A DNA stretch of 48,075 nt from a virus. Below are positions 32,572 to 40,841 of the stretch, piece by piece. The stretch spans positions 1-48,075 of the IMG/VR virus record IMGVR_UViG_3300024429_000014. The stretch is one strand, 5' to 3'. The notes beneath the pieces are model-generated. The model did no database searches and was not told where the DNA came from. It saw nothing but the letters and a program-made list of their open reading frames with translations. Both the position numbers and the translations under genes were made by a program. Numbering within the stretch: position 1 is the first letter of the stretch; each line of letters starts with the position of its first letter.

Positions 32572-33033
32572 TTAAATATTAGATGCACTCACTTGAGTGT
32601 CGTAACTTGATTGTGGTCCGTGGTCAATAAATGCATCTACAGTTCCTGCAGTAGATGCGTGCGCACCAATCGTATAGAGAAGTCCTACATAAGCATCTTC
32701 GTCCACGTTGTACGGAAGAGGCATACGCAGTATCGGATAGCCAGCAACAAGAGTGGCCTTGGCAATCGCCCCTGTTTGATAAATAACTGTAGAGCTACTA
32801 TCGACAGTACCATCAGTATCACGACACAAAGCGACTGTAAGAGTGGCAGCGCCAGTGCTTAGCAATGCCTCCGTTCCCATTCTTACATTCAGCCACAACG
32901 GTTCACCAGCACCCATTTCAAGGTCTGACTGTGTGAAATTTATTACATGAGTCGAAGCCTCGGTACTGGAAGCGGAGTTAGCTCCAATATCCTGATCGTC
33001 ACTAAGTTCAAATAAAGCATCAAAAATCGCCAT
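32572..33033 (-). CDS. Bbp16-type capsid cement protein
   Basis: 153 residues. The start FDALFELSDDQDI, then a DLEMGAGEPLWLNV box and an LPYNVDEDAYVGLLY segment match the Bbp16/epsilon15 gp10 cement-protein family, which binds outside the capsid and stabilises it. Located directly after the capsid gene, as usual. AAGGAG precedes the ATG. Confidence 0.85.
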   Translation of the reverse strand: MAIFDALFELSDDQDIGANSASSTEASTHVINFTQSDLEMGAGEPLWLNVRMGTEALLSTGAATLTVALCRDTDGTVDSSSTVIYQTGAIAKATLVAGYPILRMPLPYNVDEDAYVGLLYTIGAHASTAGTVDAFIDHGPQSSYDTQVSASNI

Positions 33034-33056
33034 AATTTTTCTCCTTATATTTTTTT

Positions 33057-34088
33057 TTAACTAATCACTGGCTCAACATTTGTGATACGGTCGCAACGAC
33101 GTACCGGCATATCGAGGAAGTTGAATTGAGGTCTACCGAACGGGTCTTCACCAGTCCAGTTTACGTTGGTTTTGTCTTTGGCAAGAATCTGCAACTGCGT
33201 AAAAACGGTCTCGTTGCAATACATATAGATTTTGTCATTGCCTTTGAAGTTATTCCTGATTTGGATAATCTTATCCTCGTCAAGAGTATTATCAGCGGTA
33301 TGGTCAGGATCGATATTGCAAAGTCGTTTTACCGAACGCTGGTCTTCTATAGCAAGACCGACATTCCAACTAAACTCAGTGATATAAGCCCATAGGTGCT
33401 TATTCTTCTGCGGAATCGTCGGAGTGCCAGAAGCGTCATCGCCAACTGTGTAAACTAAGCCCTTGTCCTCTTTCTTGAGACCGCCACCTTCCATATTGCG
33501 AGGCGTAATGAGATAGACTTTAGTAGGCGACCACTGAATGAACCAAATAGAAGTATTCGTATCGTCGTCAGTGGTATGACCGTTACTGAGAACATACGCA
33601 GTATCAGCCGTGCTTAAAGCGTTATATCTGTACTGGAATCCGGCAAACTCTTCTGGAGGATTCGTAGTTGGTGAAAGTGCACCGGCAGAAACATTGCCAA
33701 ATAAAGTATTGGAAAGTTCCTGCCCCATCGACTCGACATAAGCACGTTCCTGATTGGCACGATACTTATCAGGATTGGCCTGAATGTCCATTACATCCTG
33801 CGGGGCCAGGAATCTGGCCTTCAACATCCCGATTTCTTCTCTGGCCTGATTAGTTAAACCAACAGTAGCGTCCCAGCCATTGCCAACTTTAACCCAGCTA
33901 ACTGCCGGAAGTCTGCTCCTGCGTGTAACCAAGTGAGAAGTAATATCGGTAGACTTCTGGACTATCGCGTCTTCGATTACGTGGTTTGTTTCGTTTAATA
34001 CTTCCGCAACGTCAACTATCATACCGTTAGCCGTTTGACGTGCGGCGGTAATTAAACTTTCCCTTGTGGTAATATCTTTTGTAGCCAT
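33057..34088 (-). CDS. Major capsid protein (gp7 type)
   Basis: 343 residues from the ATG at 34088, chosen for AGAAGGAG eight bases upstream; longer forms into the leader are unlikely. The N-terminus (TRESLITAARQTANGMIVDVAEVLNETN) and the middle/late boxes (RRSRLPAVSWVKVGNGWDA, ITEFSWNVGLAIEDQRSVKRLCNI, PFGRPQFNFLDMPVRRCD) fit the epsilon15-like capsid family. It forms the shell with the cement protein downstream and the scaffold upstream. Its leader is strongly structured and preceded by a terminator. Confidence 0.9.
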   Translation of the reverse strand: MATKDITTRESLITAARQTANGMIVDVAEVLNETNHVIEDAIVQKSTDITSHLVTRRSRLPAVSWVKVGNGWDATVGLTNQAREEIGMLKARFLAPQDVMDIQANPDKYRANQERAYVESMGQELSNTLFGNVSAGALSPTTNPPEEFAGFQYRYNALSTADTAYVLSNGHTTDDDTNTSIWFIQWSPTKVYLITPRNMEGGGLKKEDKGLVYTVGDDASGTPTIPQKNKHLWAYITEFSWNVGLAIEDQRSVKRLCNIDPDHTADNTLDEDKIIQIRNNFKGNDKIYMYCNETVFTQLQILAKDKTNVNWTGEDPFGRPQFNFLDMPVRRCDRITNVEPVIS

Positions 34089-34103
34089 TTTGGTAACTCC
34101 TTC

Positions 34104-34132
34104 TGAAATTAAATTAACTTGATTTAATTTCA
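34104..34132 (-). promoter_or_regulatory. Hairpin before the capsid ribosome site
   Basis: A perfect 10-bp inverted repeat TGAAATTAAA/TTTAATTTCA with a 9-base loop ends three bases before the AGAAGGAG of the capsid gene. It could stabilise the mRNA end or affect translation. Confidence 0.75.
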
Positions 34133-34136
34133 CAGG

Positions 34137-34258
34137 AGCTACCCGTTCTTGTCGGACTACTGCTGACGTTTATGCTCGCTCAGCAACCAATTTTAAGTTT
34201 TGGCAAACTGCTCGGACCCTTTCGAGCTACCCCAGTCTTAAAACAAACTAAGCTACCC
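34137..34258 (-). promoter_or_regulatory. Structured capsid leader with three GGGTAGCT copies
   Basis: On the minus strand GGGTAGCT occurs three times (34251-34258, 34225-34232, 34137-34144). Between them lie the hairpins GCTCG-N8-CGAGC and TGCTGA-N13-TCAGCA. The first copy is in the loop of the terminator hairpin. The arrangement suggests a folded RNA element, perhaps bound by a phage protein. Confidence 0.5.
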
Positions 34259-34275
34259 CGCAGGACTTAGTTTGT
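34240..34275 (-). terminator. Terminator between scaffold and capsid genes
   Basis: Perfect 10-bp stem ACAAACTAAG/CTTAGTTTGT (arms 34243-34252 and 34266-34275 on the plus strand) followed by TTTT on the minus strand. It overlaps the scaffold stop codon. Partial termination here would not raise capsid over scaffold, so it may instead act as a 5' processing or stabilising element. Confidence 0.75.
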
Positions 34276-35045
34276 CAGTCTTTTCTTTCATATTGATGAC
34301 CCTTGCTACGAAAATATGCTCTTGCCTTTACTCCTTCTTCACCATCCATATTGGCATACATACTCGGTGAATTTGGCGAATTAGGGACATAATCATCTTT
34401 CTTTCCTACCGGACCTTCACCCGGAATAAAGGTATCATCCATATTCTTTTTACCTATTTCTACCAGCATGTCTATAAAGGCAGGCTCATTCATTAAACCT
34501 ATAAACTTATCAGTAGCAAGCAATTCTTTCAAATCATCGCCTGCGTATTCCGTATAAGCCCTTTTCGATAATTCGATATTCTTATCATAATCTACACCAT
34601 AATCCTCGTGCAGTTTGCGGTCGGCCTCTTCGCGATAACGATTAAACTCTACAACTTCAGCTTCTTTTATCTGTTTCTCAAATTCGACATATCTATCAAC
34701 TATTTTATCGAATTGCACACCGGACATTCCTGCTTCATGCGCACCCGCTGCCATTTCATTGAAGAATTCTTTGTTTACTTCCTGTCCTTCGTCAAGCACC
34801 GGTACTTTGTACCCTTCAACAGTATCCGGGCGGCCTAATTGCTTATAAAAGGCACTTACCTCTTCTGCCGGAGAATCGGCAGTAGGAATCTTCGTACTAC
34901 TACCCATCTTAGAAAATAACTCGCTATATCCCTTTGCAAGTTCTGCTTTGCTCTGGAAAGCCGATACGGCACTAATATGCTCTTCGGCAATACCTTCTTT
35001 CCAATCGGTAGTTCCAGTTTCTGATAATGTGTCTTGTTCTGCCAT
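34275..35045 (-). CDS. Capsid scaffolding protein
   Basis: 256 residues, acidic and helical (AEQDTLSETGTTDWKEGI at the start; FNRYREEADRKLHEDYG in the middle), with a GEGVK-like charged end (ARAYFRSKGHQYERK). Composition, GPDTVEGYKVP-like segment and place just before the capsid gene fit phage scaffold proteins, which guide shell assembly and are removed. AAAGGAAT precedes the ATG. Confidence 0.85.
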   Translation of the reverse strand: MAEQDTLSETGTTDWKEGIAEEHISAVSAFQSKAELAKGYSELFSKMGSSTKIPTADSPAEEVSAFYKQLGRPDTVEGYKVPVLDEGQEVNKEFFNEMAAGAHEAGMSGVQFDKIVDRYVEFEKQIKEAEVVEFNRYREEADRKLHEDYGVDYDKNIELSKRAYTEYAGDDLKELLATDKFIGLMNEPAFIDMLVEIGKKNMDDTFIPGEGPVGKKDDYVPNSPNSPSMYANMDGEEGVKARAYFRSKGHQYERKD

Positions 35046-35049
35046 TTTG

Positions 35050-35388
35050 TTATTCCTTTATAATCTTTTTATATGCGGTTTCAAAATTTGATAAACCATT
35101 CGCAAAATCAGTAAGAGACGTCCAGACTATTCGAGATGCCTCAGTATCGTTGCAATCAACTTTTTCAATATATAAACATTCATTTGCATCGATATTGAAA
35201 ATAACTCTTTTGTGTCCCATAGTAAATTCTAACATAATCTCATTAGCATCCCTGTTTTCATAAGACGGATACTGCGAAATAACCAAATCATTAGAATCTT
35301 CTGATTCGTTTGTTGGGAATATTTCCGACACATCATCTTCACATCCAACTATAAATATTAATAATAATAAAACAACTATCGTCCTCAT
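35050..35388 (-). CDS. Phage lipoprotein
   Basis: 112 residues with a lipoprotein signal (TIVVLLLLIFIVGC; lipobox IVGC, Cys16) followed by an acidic, soluble domain with two further Cys (ANECLY, KVDCND). It should be anchored in the host envelope. Position in the head cluster is unusual; roles such as superinfection exclusion or lysis (outer-membrane spanin) are possible. GGAG precedes the ATG. Confidence 0.8.
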   Translation of the reverse strand: MRTIVVLLLLIFIVGCEDDVSEIFPTNESEDSNDLVISQYPSYENRDANEIMLEFTMGHKRVIFNIDANECLYIEKVDCNDTEASRIVWTSLTDFANGLSNFETAYKKIIKE

Positions 35389-35407
35389 TACTGCTTCTCC
35401 GTCTTTT

Positions 35408-35596
35408 TTACAAACCTCTGACGCTTTTACTTTTGCCTAAAGCCGCTACGATGCGGTCGATACGCCTTTCGAGGGCAGTTATGCGGTTCGCTTGTTTGCA
35501 TATTACGTCCCTGTCTTCTTTTAATTGAACCAATATATATTCATTGGAACTTTCCTCTTTTGTTTCTTCAACTTTCTTTGTTTCTTTCTTAGCCAT
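35408..35596 (-). CDS. Small coiled-coil protein
   Basis: 62 residues: a Lys/Glu-rich start (KKETKKVEETKEESS) and a coiled helix (QANRITALERRIDRIVAAL). It may be a head-assembly accessory. GGAG precedes the ATG. Confidence 0.7.
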   Translation of the reverse strand: MAKKETKKVEETKEESSNEYILVQLKEDRDVICKQANRITALERRIDRIVAALGKSKSVRGL

Positions 35597-35598
35597 TT

Positions 35599-35856
35599 TT
35601 AATACTCCATCTTCATTTCTGTCAACTTATTAACGAATAAATCTATCCGTTCCTTACTCGACCTTTTCTCTATCGGGTAACTTCCCGTCCAGCCAAGTAC
35701 GATCTTCATAAAATTCTCAACTGCCTGCTCTTCGGGTGTATGAATCACAGCGAAGAATTTAGCCTCAGTAAGCATATTGGCAAGAGTTCTTTTGCCTGCA
35801 CCCGAACCCAGGAGGCAAGTTCTTGCATCGGTAACAATATGACTATCTATTGACAT
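35599..35856 (-). CDS. Small head-cluster protein, unknown function
   Basis: 85 residues from the ATG at 35856, preceded by AGGAAAAGGA; a longer GTG form (35910) would overlap the upstream gene. Contains TCLLGSGAGKRTLANMLTEA, which looks like a weak P-loop but lacks other ATPase features. Not recognised. Confidence 0.65.
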   Translation of the reverse strand: MSIDSHIVTDARTCLLGSGAGKRTLANMLTEAKFFAVIHTPEEQAVENFMKIVLGWTGSYPIEKRSSKERIDLFVNKLTEMKMEY

Positions 35857-35864
35857 TCCTTTTC

Positions 35865-36158
35865 CTATGTAAATATTCTTGACTTTGTACCAGAATAAAC
35901 TTTCCCACACTTACATTCATAAACATATTCTTTTACTCCATCAGTACATCTCAATTTATTCCCACAATCACAATCAACCTTAAATTCATATATCCCCAAA
36001 ATCCATATCAATCGCCACTTTATCCAATGCAACCATGTCTCTCTCGGCGACTTACTAAGTTGGCATTTAGTCCGACGAAAAATTGTAGGATATGCGTCAA
36101 GCGAATCTATGGTTTCCTGACTCACTCCTACATCTATTAACATTTGTTTTGTTATCAT
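35865..36158 (-). CDS. Small zinc-ribbon protein
   Basis: 97 residues. Helical start (MLIDVGVSQETIDSLDAYP), a Trp-rich middle (WLHWIKWRLIWILG), then CDCG and CKCG pairs 20 residues apart forming a zinc ribbon. Function unknown; it lies in a run of small genes between portal and scaffold. Confidence 0.7.
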   Translation of the reverse strand: MITKQMLIDVGVSQETIDSLDAYPTIFRRTKCQLSKSPRETWLHWIKWRLIWILGIYEFKVDCDCGNKLRCTDGVKEYVYECKCGKVYSGTKSRIFT

Positions 36159-36163
36159 TTCTC

Positions 36164-36343
36164 TTAATTGCTTTCCTGTATCTTATCTGTATCTGGTAAT
36201 ACTCCAGTAGTTTGAACTGCCATACCACATTTTGGACAATCTAATAGAAAATTAGCTTGAGGCCAAGGCTCTCCGACAATGACCGTACTTTCACACATTA
36301 AAGATACGGTGCCGTTTCGATATGCCTTCCGGTGTTTAGTCAT
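36164..36343 (-). CDS. Small protein with CPKCG zinc motif
   Basis: 59 residues; a Cys at MCES and a CPKCG pair 23 residues later suggest zinc binding. The TAA stop of the preceding gene lies three bases before its ATG. Short but complete. Confidence 0.65.
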   Translation of the reverse strand: MTKHRKAYRNGTVSLMCESTVIVGEPWPQANFLLDCPKCGMAVQTTGVLPDTDKIQESN

Positions 36344-36346
36344 TAT

Positions 36347-36463
36347 TTATTTTTTCCTTTTTCTGGCAGGCAACTTTTTACCTTTCGATTCCCTTAAATG
36401 CCTCTCGAGTTCTGCAATAGTCATACCTTTGAAACGAACTATTTTGCGTTTTTTCTTTGCCAT
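36347..36463 (-). CDS. Very basic small protein (1)
   Basis: 38 residues with many Lys/Arg at both ends (AKKKRKIVRFKG, KLPARKRKK) around a short helix (MTIAELERHLRES). Its ATG overlaps the stop of the gene before (TAATG). Likely binds nucleic acid or packs with DNA; not recognised. Confidence 0.65.
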   Translation of the reverse strand: MAKKKRKIVRFKGMTIAELERHLRESKGKKLPARKRKK

Positions 36464-36582
36464 TATTTTGCCTTTTTCCGTCTTCGCCTTAATTCCGCAC
36501 CCATTGCTCCTCTTTGCGCTTTTGAGACTATCGGAGTATGCTTTCTGTGCTTGCTTTTTTTAGGACAACCTTTTCCTGGCAT
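36463..36582 (-). CDS. Very basic small protein (2)
   Basis: 39 residues (PGKGCPKKSKHRKHTP at the start, LRRRRKKAK at the end). ATG overlaps the upstream stop and its own stop overlaps the next ATG, both as TAATG. GGGG(A) lies before the start. Confidence 0.65.
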   Translation of the reverse strand: MPGKGCPKKSKHRKHTPIVSKAQRGAMGAELRRRRKKAK

Positions 36583-36896
36583 TATTTGCTCCCCTTTATC
36601 ATTGGCATAATTGCAGTGGCTACATCCATAGCACAATCTGAAAATTGTTTATGTGTCATTACAAACACAATTTCTTCATCAGGAGCTTCATATCTTAACC
36701 GTCTTTCCAAAAATACTCCTTCTAAGATTTCGTGGACAAGAGTAGTGAACCTACGGTGCGAAGAACTGTCTTGGGCAGTTCCTACTACAATCTTCTGGCT
36801 GCCTGTTGAGCAAGAACCACCCCACCGATTCTTATCACTGTGGACGCTGTAAGTCTTTCCACAGATATTTACTGCTTTAGGTAATTTTATTTTCAT
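36582..36896 (-). CDS. Small protein with metallopeptidase-like motif
   Basis: 104 residues. LVHEILEGVFLE (about 53-64) resembles the HExxx(H/E) helix of zinc peptidases, but a later ligand is not obvious (THKQFSD is a candidate). It lies immediately after the portal gene (overlapping ATG), where a small protease or a structural relic could act in head maturation. Weakly supported. Confidence 0.6.
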   Translation of the reverse strand: MKIKLPKAVNICGKTYSVHSDKNRWGGSCSTGSQKIVVGTAQDSSSHRRFTTLVHEILEGVFLERRLRYEAPDEEIVFVMTHKQFSDCAMDVATAIMPMIKGSK

Positions 36897-38575
36897 TATG
36901 CTACCGCCTCCTGTAATGCCTCACCCGCACTTCCGGCTTCCGGAGCTTTTAACAAATTTGGCGACTTGCCGGCCTCTATCATCATCTGTTGCTGCTGAAG
37001 TCTTGCAGCTTCGGCGGCCCTTGCGTCCCTGATTGCCTGACGCTTTTCTTTTGAGTTCATCGCTATTTGAGGATAAGAACCGGCTTCTACGATAATTTCC
37101 GCTAATTCGTCTTTATCGATAACATCTAACATTTCCGGTCCTAACACGGCGGCGGCTTCCGAAAGATTCCCTAAAGTCTTTTGGATAGGCTCTAATTCTC
37201 TAATCTCTCTCTGGGCCTGTGCTAAGGGGCCGGTCAAGATAAAGTTAATCCTGCCGCCTGATTCTATAATCTCGTCTGGAACAGGAGGCATACCGGCCTC
37301 TTCAGTGAAAGAACCTCGATGGTCTTCAATATCAGAGACTATATCGAATATACTTCTTAATCCCTCGATATAAAGCATATCGACCTGTGCAATTAAAAGG
37401 CCTGCCTGCTCGCTCTTAATTGCCAGGATTTCCTCTCTTGTAGCTTCACCGGTACGCCCTATAAATGCGTTAAAAAACTTAACCCTGAACTTGTCCTGCA
37501 TCGATTCTCTGACTTCTTCGCGTTCTTTTGCGCCGACCGGATAGTTTATACCGGAATTAAACGTAGTAATAACACGCTTCGGATCGTCATAATAATTATT
37601 ACCGCCGGGGTTAGTTCTTACTCTGCCTCGCATCTCGACAGGGACATTCCTGGCAGGCTCTACAGCTAAATGGGCCGCCGAAATCAAAGTCTTGGAAAAT
37701 TGATTCAAACTAAAAACTTCGGTCATGGCATCGGCAGCCGGACTCCTGCCATAAACTTCGTCTGAGTTCTTTCTGAATCTCCATGTCGTATAAGGACTCG
37801 TATCAAAACCGGAATCTCTAACTATCTGACCGACCTTGCCTCTATCGCCGCCTTTTGATTCCATATATATACTTCGGAACTTCTTATTCCTTGCGGTTCG
37901 CTTGCCGAAAACTATCTCGTCATTCGGATATACGGCGTGAATAAATTCATATTTCTTTTCAGGATGCTCTTCGGAGTCTTTTTTTAATTGTTCGGAAACC
38001 TTATCTTTGAACTTTTGAAAAGCACTTCTGGCAGTCATTTCAAACTTTCGATGCCATGTATCGACTTCTCCGAATCGATTCTCCGATATGAAGACTTCTC
38101 TCGGATGAACAGAAGTATGTGAGATTTTTCCAGTACCTATAACTTCTTCAGTGAATACCGTAGCAGTTCCGATAGAACCGCCGTCCCTCATCCACTGCGG
38201 CAGCATTGCATAAAAATTACCTCTGTCAAAAGCAGAATACATCTTTAAATCGTAAATTTGCAGCCACTCTCTTACGCGATCTATCTTATTCAAAAGAGGA
38301 TTGTCTATTACGCTTCTAAACCAGCGATTAGATATTAAAAGGCCCTGCATACCGTCTGCCCATGTATTCAATGCACCTAATGGAGAACCATCATATATAC
38401 TTGTTCCGAGATTGCGGCCCTTATCATTAGTTGCAGAAGACAGAATAATATCCTTTCTTCTCGGATTTACAAATTTTCCAATATCATTCCATAAGCCGGT
38501 TTCGTAAGGTTCACGGACAGTCTCCATCTGCTTCTGTCTGAGTAGTATTTTTTCTTCTATAGTTTTTTCAGCCAT
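36896..38575 (-). CDS. Portal (head-to-tail connector) protein
   Basis: 559 residues. The start (LRQKQMETVREPYETGLWNDIGKFV, then RKDIILSS and LGTSIYDGSPLGALNTWADG) and the later boxes (WMRDGGSIGTATVFTEE, FIHAVYPND, SPAADAMTEVFSLNQFSKT, GRTGEATREEILAIKSEQ) are those of T7/epsilon15-type connectors. It forms the ring through which DNA enters and leaves. The C-terminus is Ala/Gln rich. The gene starts three bases after the end of a 44-residue gene. Confidence 0.95.
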   Translation of the reverse strand: MAEKTIEEKILLRQKQMETVREPYETGLWNDIGKFVNPRRKDIILSSATNDKGRNLGTSIYDGSPLGALNTWADGMQGLLISNRWFRSVIDNPLLNKIDRVREWLQIYDLKMYSAFDRGNFYAMLPQWMRDGGSIGTATVFTEEVIGTGKISHTSVHPREVFISENRFGEVDTWHRKFEMTARSAFQKFKDKVSEQLKKDSEEHPEKKYEFIHAVYPNDEIVFGKRTARNKKFRSIYMESKGGDRGKVGQIVRDSGFDTSPYTTWRFRKNSDEVYGRSPAADAMTEVFSLNQFSKTLISAAHLAVEPARNVPVEMRGRVRTNPGGNNYYDDPKRVITTFNSGINYPVGAKEREEVRESMQDKFRVKFFNAFIGRTGEATREEILAIKSEQAGLLIAQVDMLYIEGLRSIFDIVSDIEDHRGSFTEEAGMPPVPDEIIESGGRINFILTGPLAQAQREIRELEPIQKTLGNLSEAAAVLGPEMLDVIDKDELAEIIVEAGSYPQIAMNSKEKRQAIRDARAAEAARLQQQQMMIEAGKSPNLLKAPEAGSAGEALQEAVA

Positions 38576-38578
38576 AAT

Positions 38579-38713
38579 TTATTCCAACAAGAAATCCCAC
38601 AATCCACCTGGATTCGCTTTAATAAAATCCATAAGCTCCCTGTCTTTTTGCTTATACTTTTCGAGGTCTTTTTTCATTTGTTCATGTATTTCTTTTAATG
38701 TCTTTTCAGCCAT
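38579..38713 (-). CDS. Small charged helical protein
   Basis: 44 residues, mostly a charged helix (KEIHEQMKKDLEKYKQKDRE) ending in GGLWDFLLE. GGAGAG lies 11 bases before the ATG, a long spacing, so translation may be weak. It sits between the terminase accessory gene and the portal. Confidence 0.6.
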   Translation of the reverse strand: MAEKTLKEIHEQMKKDLEKYKQKDRELMDFIKANPGGLWDFLLE

Positions 38714-38719
38714 CCGTAA

Positions 38720-39007
38720 TTACTCTCCCACAATTCCAAGTATAGGACTCTTAGTTCGTGCAGTTGCGCCTAAAGTATCTACTTCCGTTAGAATAGTACC
38801 CAGTCTGCCTCTGAGGCCGCGCAATCTCCTGCGCTCGGCCTCGCCTTTTTGCATAGCTTGTAATTCAACATCTTCCGGCGTAGGCACAGGGTCGGGGGGA
38901 GGTGGCAATTTGGGTTTCGACGGGCCGCCGCCGAGAAATCTTACATAAGGCCTGTCGGGGTCGTATTGGAACCAGTATCCGTTTGTTCGCCATACCTTAA
39001 TTATCAT
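38720..39007 (-). CDS. Small Pro-rich packaging-cluster protein
   Basis: 95 residues. A short folded start (IKVWRTNGYWFQYDP), a Pro-rich linker (LPPPPDPVPTPEDVE) and a basic end with LRGRLGTILTEVD. Small proteins with this R-G-R-x-x-TILT box lie between terminase and portal in many phages; the function is unknown. Confidence 0.75.
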   Translation of the reverse strand: MIIKVWRTNGYWFQYDPDRPYVRFLGGGPSKPKLPPPPDPVPTPEDVELQAMQKGEAERRRLRGLRGRLGTILTEVDTLGATARTKSPILGIVGE

Positions 39008-39023
39008 TAAAAACCATCCATTT

Positions 39024-40688
39024 CTAAAGTCCGTAAGTCAATGGTTCGTACGAATCACTTTCTTCTCCGGCTAAAATCGGAACCATTCCTATCTGATAAT
39101 CATGCAGATTCAGTAAAGCCAGTTTAAGATAATTTACACAATGCCTGTAATGGTCGCCGCCAGTACCGACTTCTCTATACCTATAGACTCTATCGCCGGT
39201 CTTTTCGTTAGTCTCTAAGGTCTTGGCTGTATTACAGCATTCCTTGGCAAAAACCTTAACTTCTTCGCATTTACGCGGTATTTCCAGTTTGCCGCTTCTT
39301 ATCCATGTCTGACTGCCATCCATTGCCTCAGTACGATGTAAAGCGTATATTCCGCTCTCTTCGTCGGTTTTTAAGAGATTCCTCTGTTTGTCGCGATATT
39401 CCACGCCAAAGACAGTAACCCTATCCGCTCGCTTAGCGCACTTTTCCTGAAACTTTCTAAAGCTCTCTTCGTAAGGTCTTAGACATACAACGGCACTTCT
39501 GACATTAAATCTTTCGACTAAATCGTATAGCGAATCAAACCCCGAAACTCTCGCCATATAAATTATCTTAGCCCCGCCATTTCTCTTCTTCTCCGCTATG
39601 ATGACGCGGTTTGTCTTCATTATATCGGCACCCATCGCAGTGCCAGCAGTGGAAGTCGTAGCCATTTGGTAATCACCGCAGCAATCAAATATATCCTGCT
39701 GCCTTAATCTGTCTTCTATGGCAATATATGGAAAGCCTAAGAATCTATTATAGAACAACCCCATCTTGCTGGTATCGTTTTGAGCCTCATCCCATTTACT
39801 CATTACTATATTGAGATTACAGTTCGGTGTTATAAAATGACTTACATGGTAACCAGATATACCCTCCATCGGATGCTTAGGGTTATAACGATCAGGAAAT
39901 TTAGCTACATATTCTCCATGTCTTGGGTAAATCTCTTTGCCACATTTAATACACGCAAGATAAGGAATGAATCTTGAATCTTCTTTTCTGAATTTAACAG
40001 AATTAGGAAATTCTTCCGCTATACAAGTATATTTATTGCAGGATTCGCATTTTATCATACGAAACTTCTGGTCGCTGAGACTAAAGACCCTGTGAATCCC
40101 AATATCGGGAATAGTTGGAGAACCTAAGTCAACTTCTTTTTTGAACGCCGAGTTCAGCAGGCGGTCGAATGTCATCTCGGCCATATCATCATCGAACAAA
40201 TCTCTCTCATCCCTTACAATCTCATCAGCTGGTGTAGACCTTACACTTGTTCCATCTTTCTTACCCTCTATCAAAGAAGTTGCACTTGCTCCTAAAAGAG
40301 AAATAAATGCTTTGCCAACCTGTTTTATATTGACACTATTAGTTTGCCTAAGATATTTTTTAATACATGGATTGTTGGCTATCAACGGGCCGAATCTGGT
40401 CTTACTGAAATTTTCGACAGCTTCTTTCTTTGGAAAATAGTAAATCCCGCCCTGTGGATATTTACCGTACCTGACAGAATGTATCATTCTTAGCATGAAC
40501 GCCGTAGTAATACGCGCTTGAGTGCCCTTCATTACAGCAATGTAACGAGCCTCATCACACATTATATCCTGCATGTACCCGCAACCACTAAGAGTGAATG
40601 TAGTACCTCCCATAAGTTGAATCTTATTCTTAACAGCCCAGTAACATGGGTCAACCATCATCATTTCATCTATATCAGGTGCTATCAT
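39024..40688 (-). CDS. Terminase large subunit (GpA-like)
   Basis: 554 residues from the ATG at 40688. The N-terminal ATPase has a deviant Walker A (KGTQARIT, 54-61) followed by YYFPKKEAVENFSKTR, and an acidic Walker B region (STPADEIVRDERDLFDDD). A zinc segment with two C-x-x-C pairs (about 210-265) follows, then the RNase H-like nuclease (TAMGADIMKTNRVIIAEK), all in the GpA/large-terminase order. The enzyme pumps and cuts the DNA. No clear ribosome site, and the upstream 130 bases hold the G-rich tract. Confidence 0.9.
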   Translation of the reverse strand: MIAPDIDEMMMVDPCYWAVKNKIQLMGGTTFTLSGCGYMQDIMCDEARYIAVMKGTQARITTAFMLRMIHSVRYGKYPQGGIYYFPKKEAVENFSKTRFGPLIANNPCIKKYLRQTNSVNIKQVGKAFISLLGASATSLIEGKKDGTSVRSTPADEIVRDERDLFDDDMAEMTFDRLLNSAFKKEVDLGSPTIPDIGIHRVFSLSDQKFRMIKCESCNKYTCIAEEFPNSVKFRKEDSRFIPYLACIKCGKEIYPRHGEYVAKFPDRYNPKHPMEGISGYHVSHFITPNCNLNIVMSKWDEAQNDTSKMGLFYNRFLGFPYIAIEDRLRQQDIFDCCGDYQMATTSTAGTAMGADIMKTNRVIIAEKKRNGGAKIIYMARVSGFDSLYDLVERFNVRSAVVCLRPYEESFRKFQEKCAKRADRVTVFGVEYRDKQRNLLKTDEESGIYALHRTEAMDGSQTWIRSGKLEIPRKCEEVKVFAKECCNTAKTLETNEKTGDRVYRYREVGTGGDHYRHCVNYLKLALLNLHDYQIGMVPILAGEESDSYEPLTYGL

Positions 40689-40752
40689 ATAACTTACCCA
40701 AATTAACAATTAAAGATAACGGTAGTCGGAAATTTGGAATGTGGGATATATA

Positions 40753-40812
40753 CAGAGGGGGATGGTACTGTATTCACGCACCAGCAGACGAACCCCTCCC
40801 CCCACCCCCTTC
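40753..40812 (-). other. G-rich element before the terminase gene
   Basis: On the minus strand three G-runs of 5, 6 and 4 (in 40793-40809, separated by T and A) are followed by CCATCCCCCTC (40754-40764), so a hairpin or a G-quadruplex could form. It lies in the non-coding 40710-40841 gap, a place where packaging signals are common. Confidence 0.6.
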
Positions 40813-40841
40813 CTTTTTCAAAATAGCATTTTCTTTTCATT

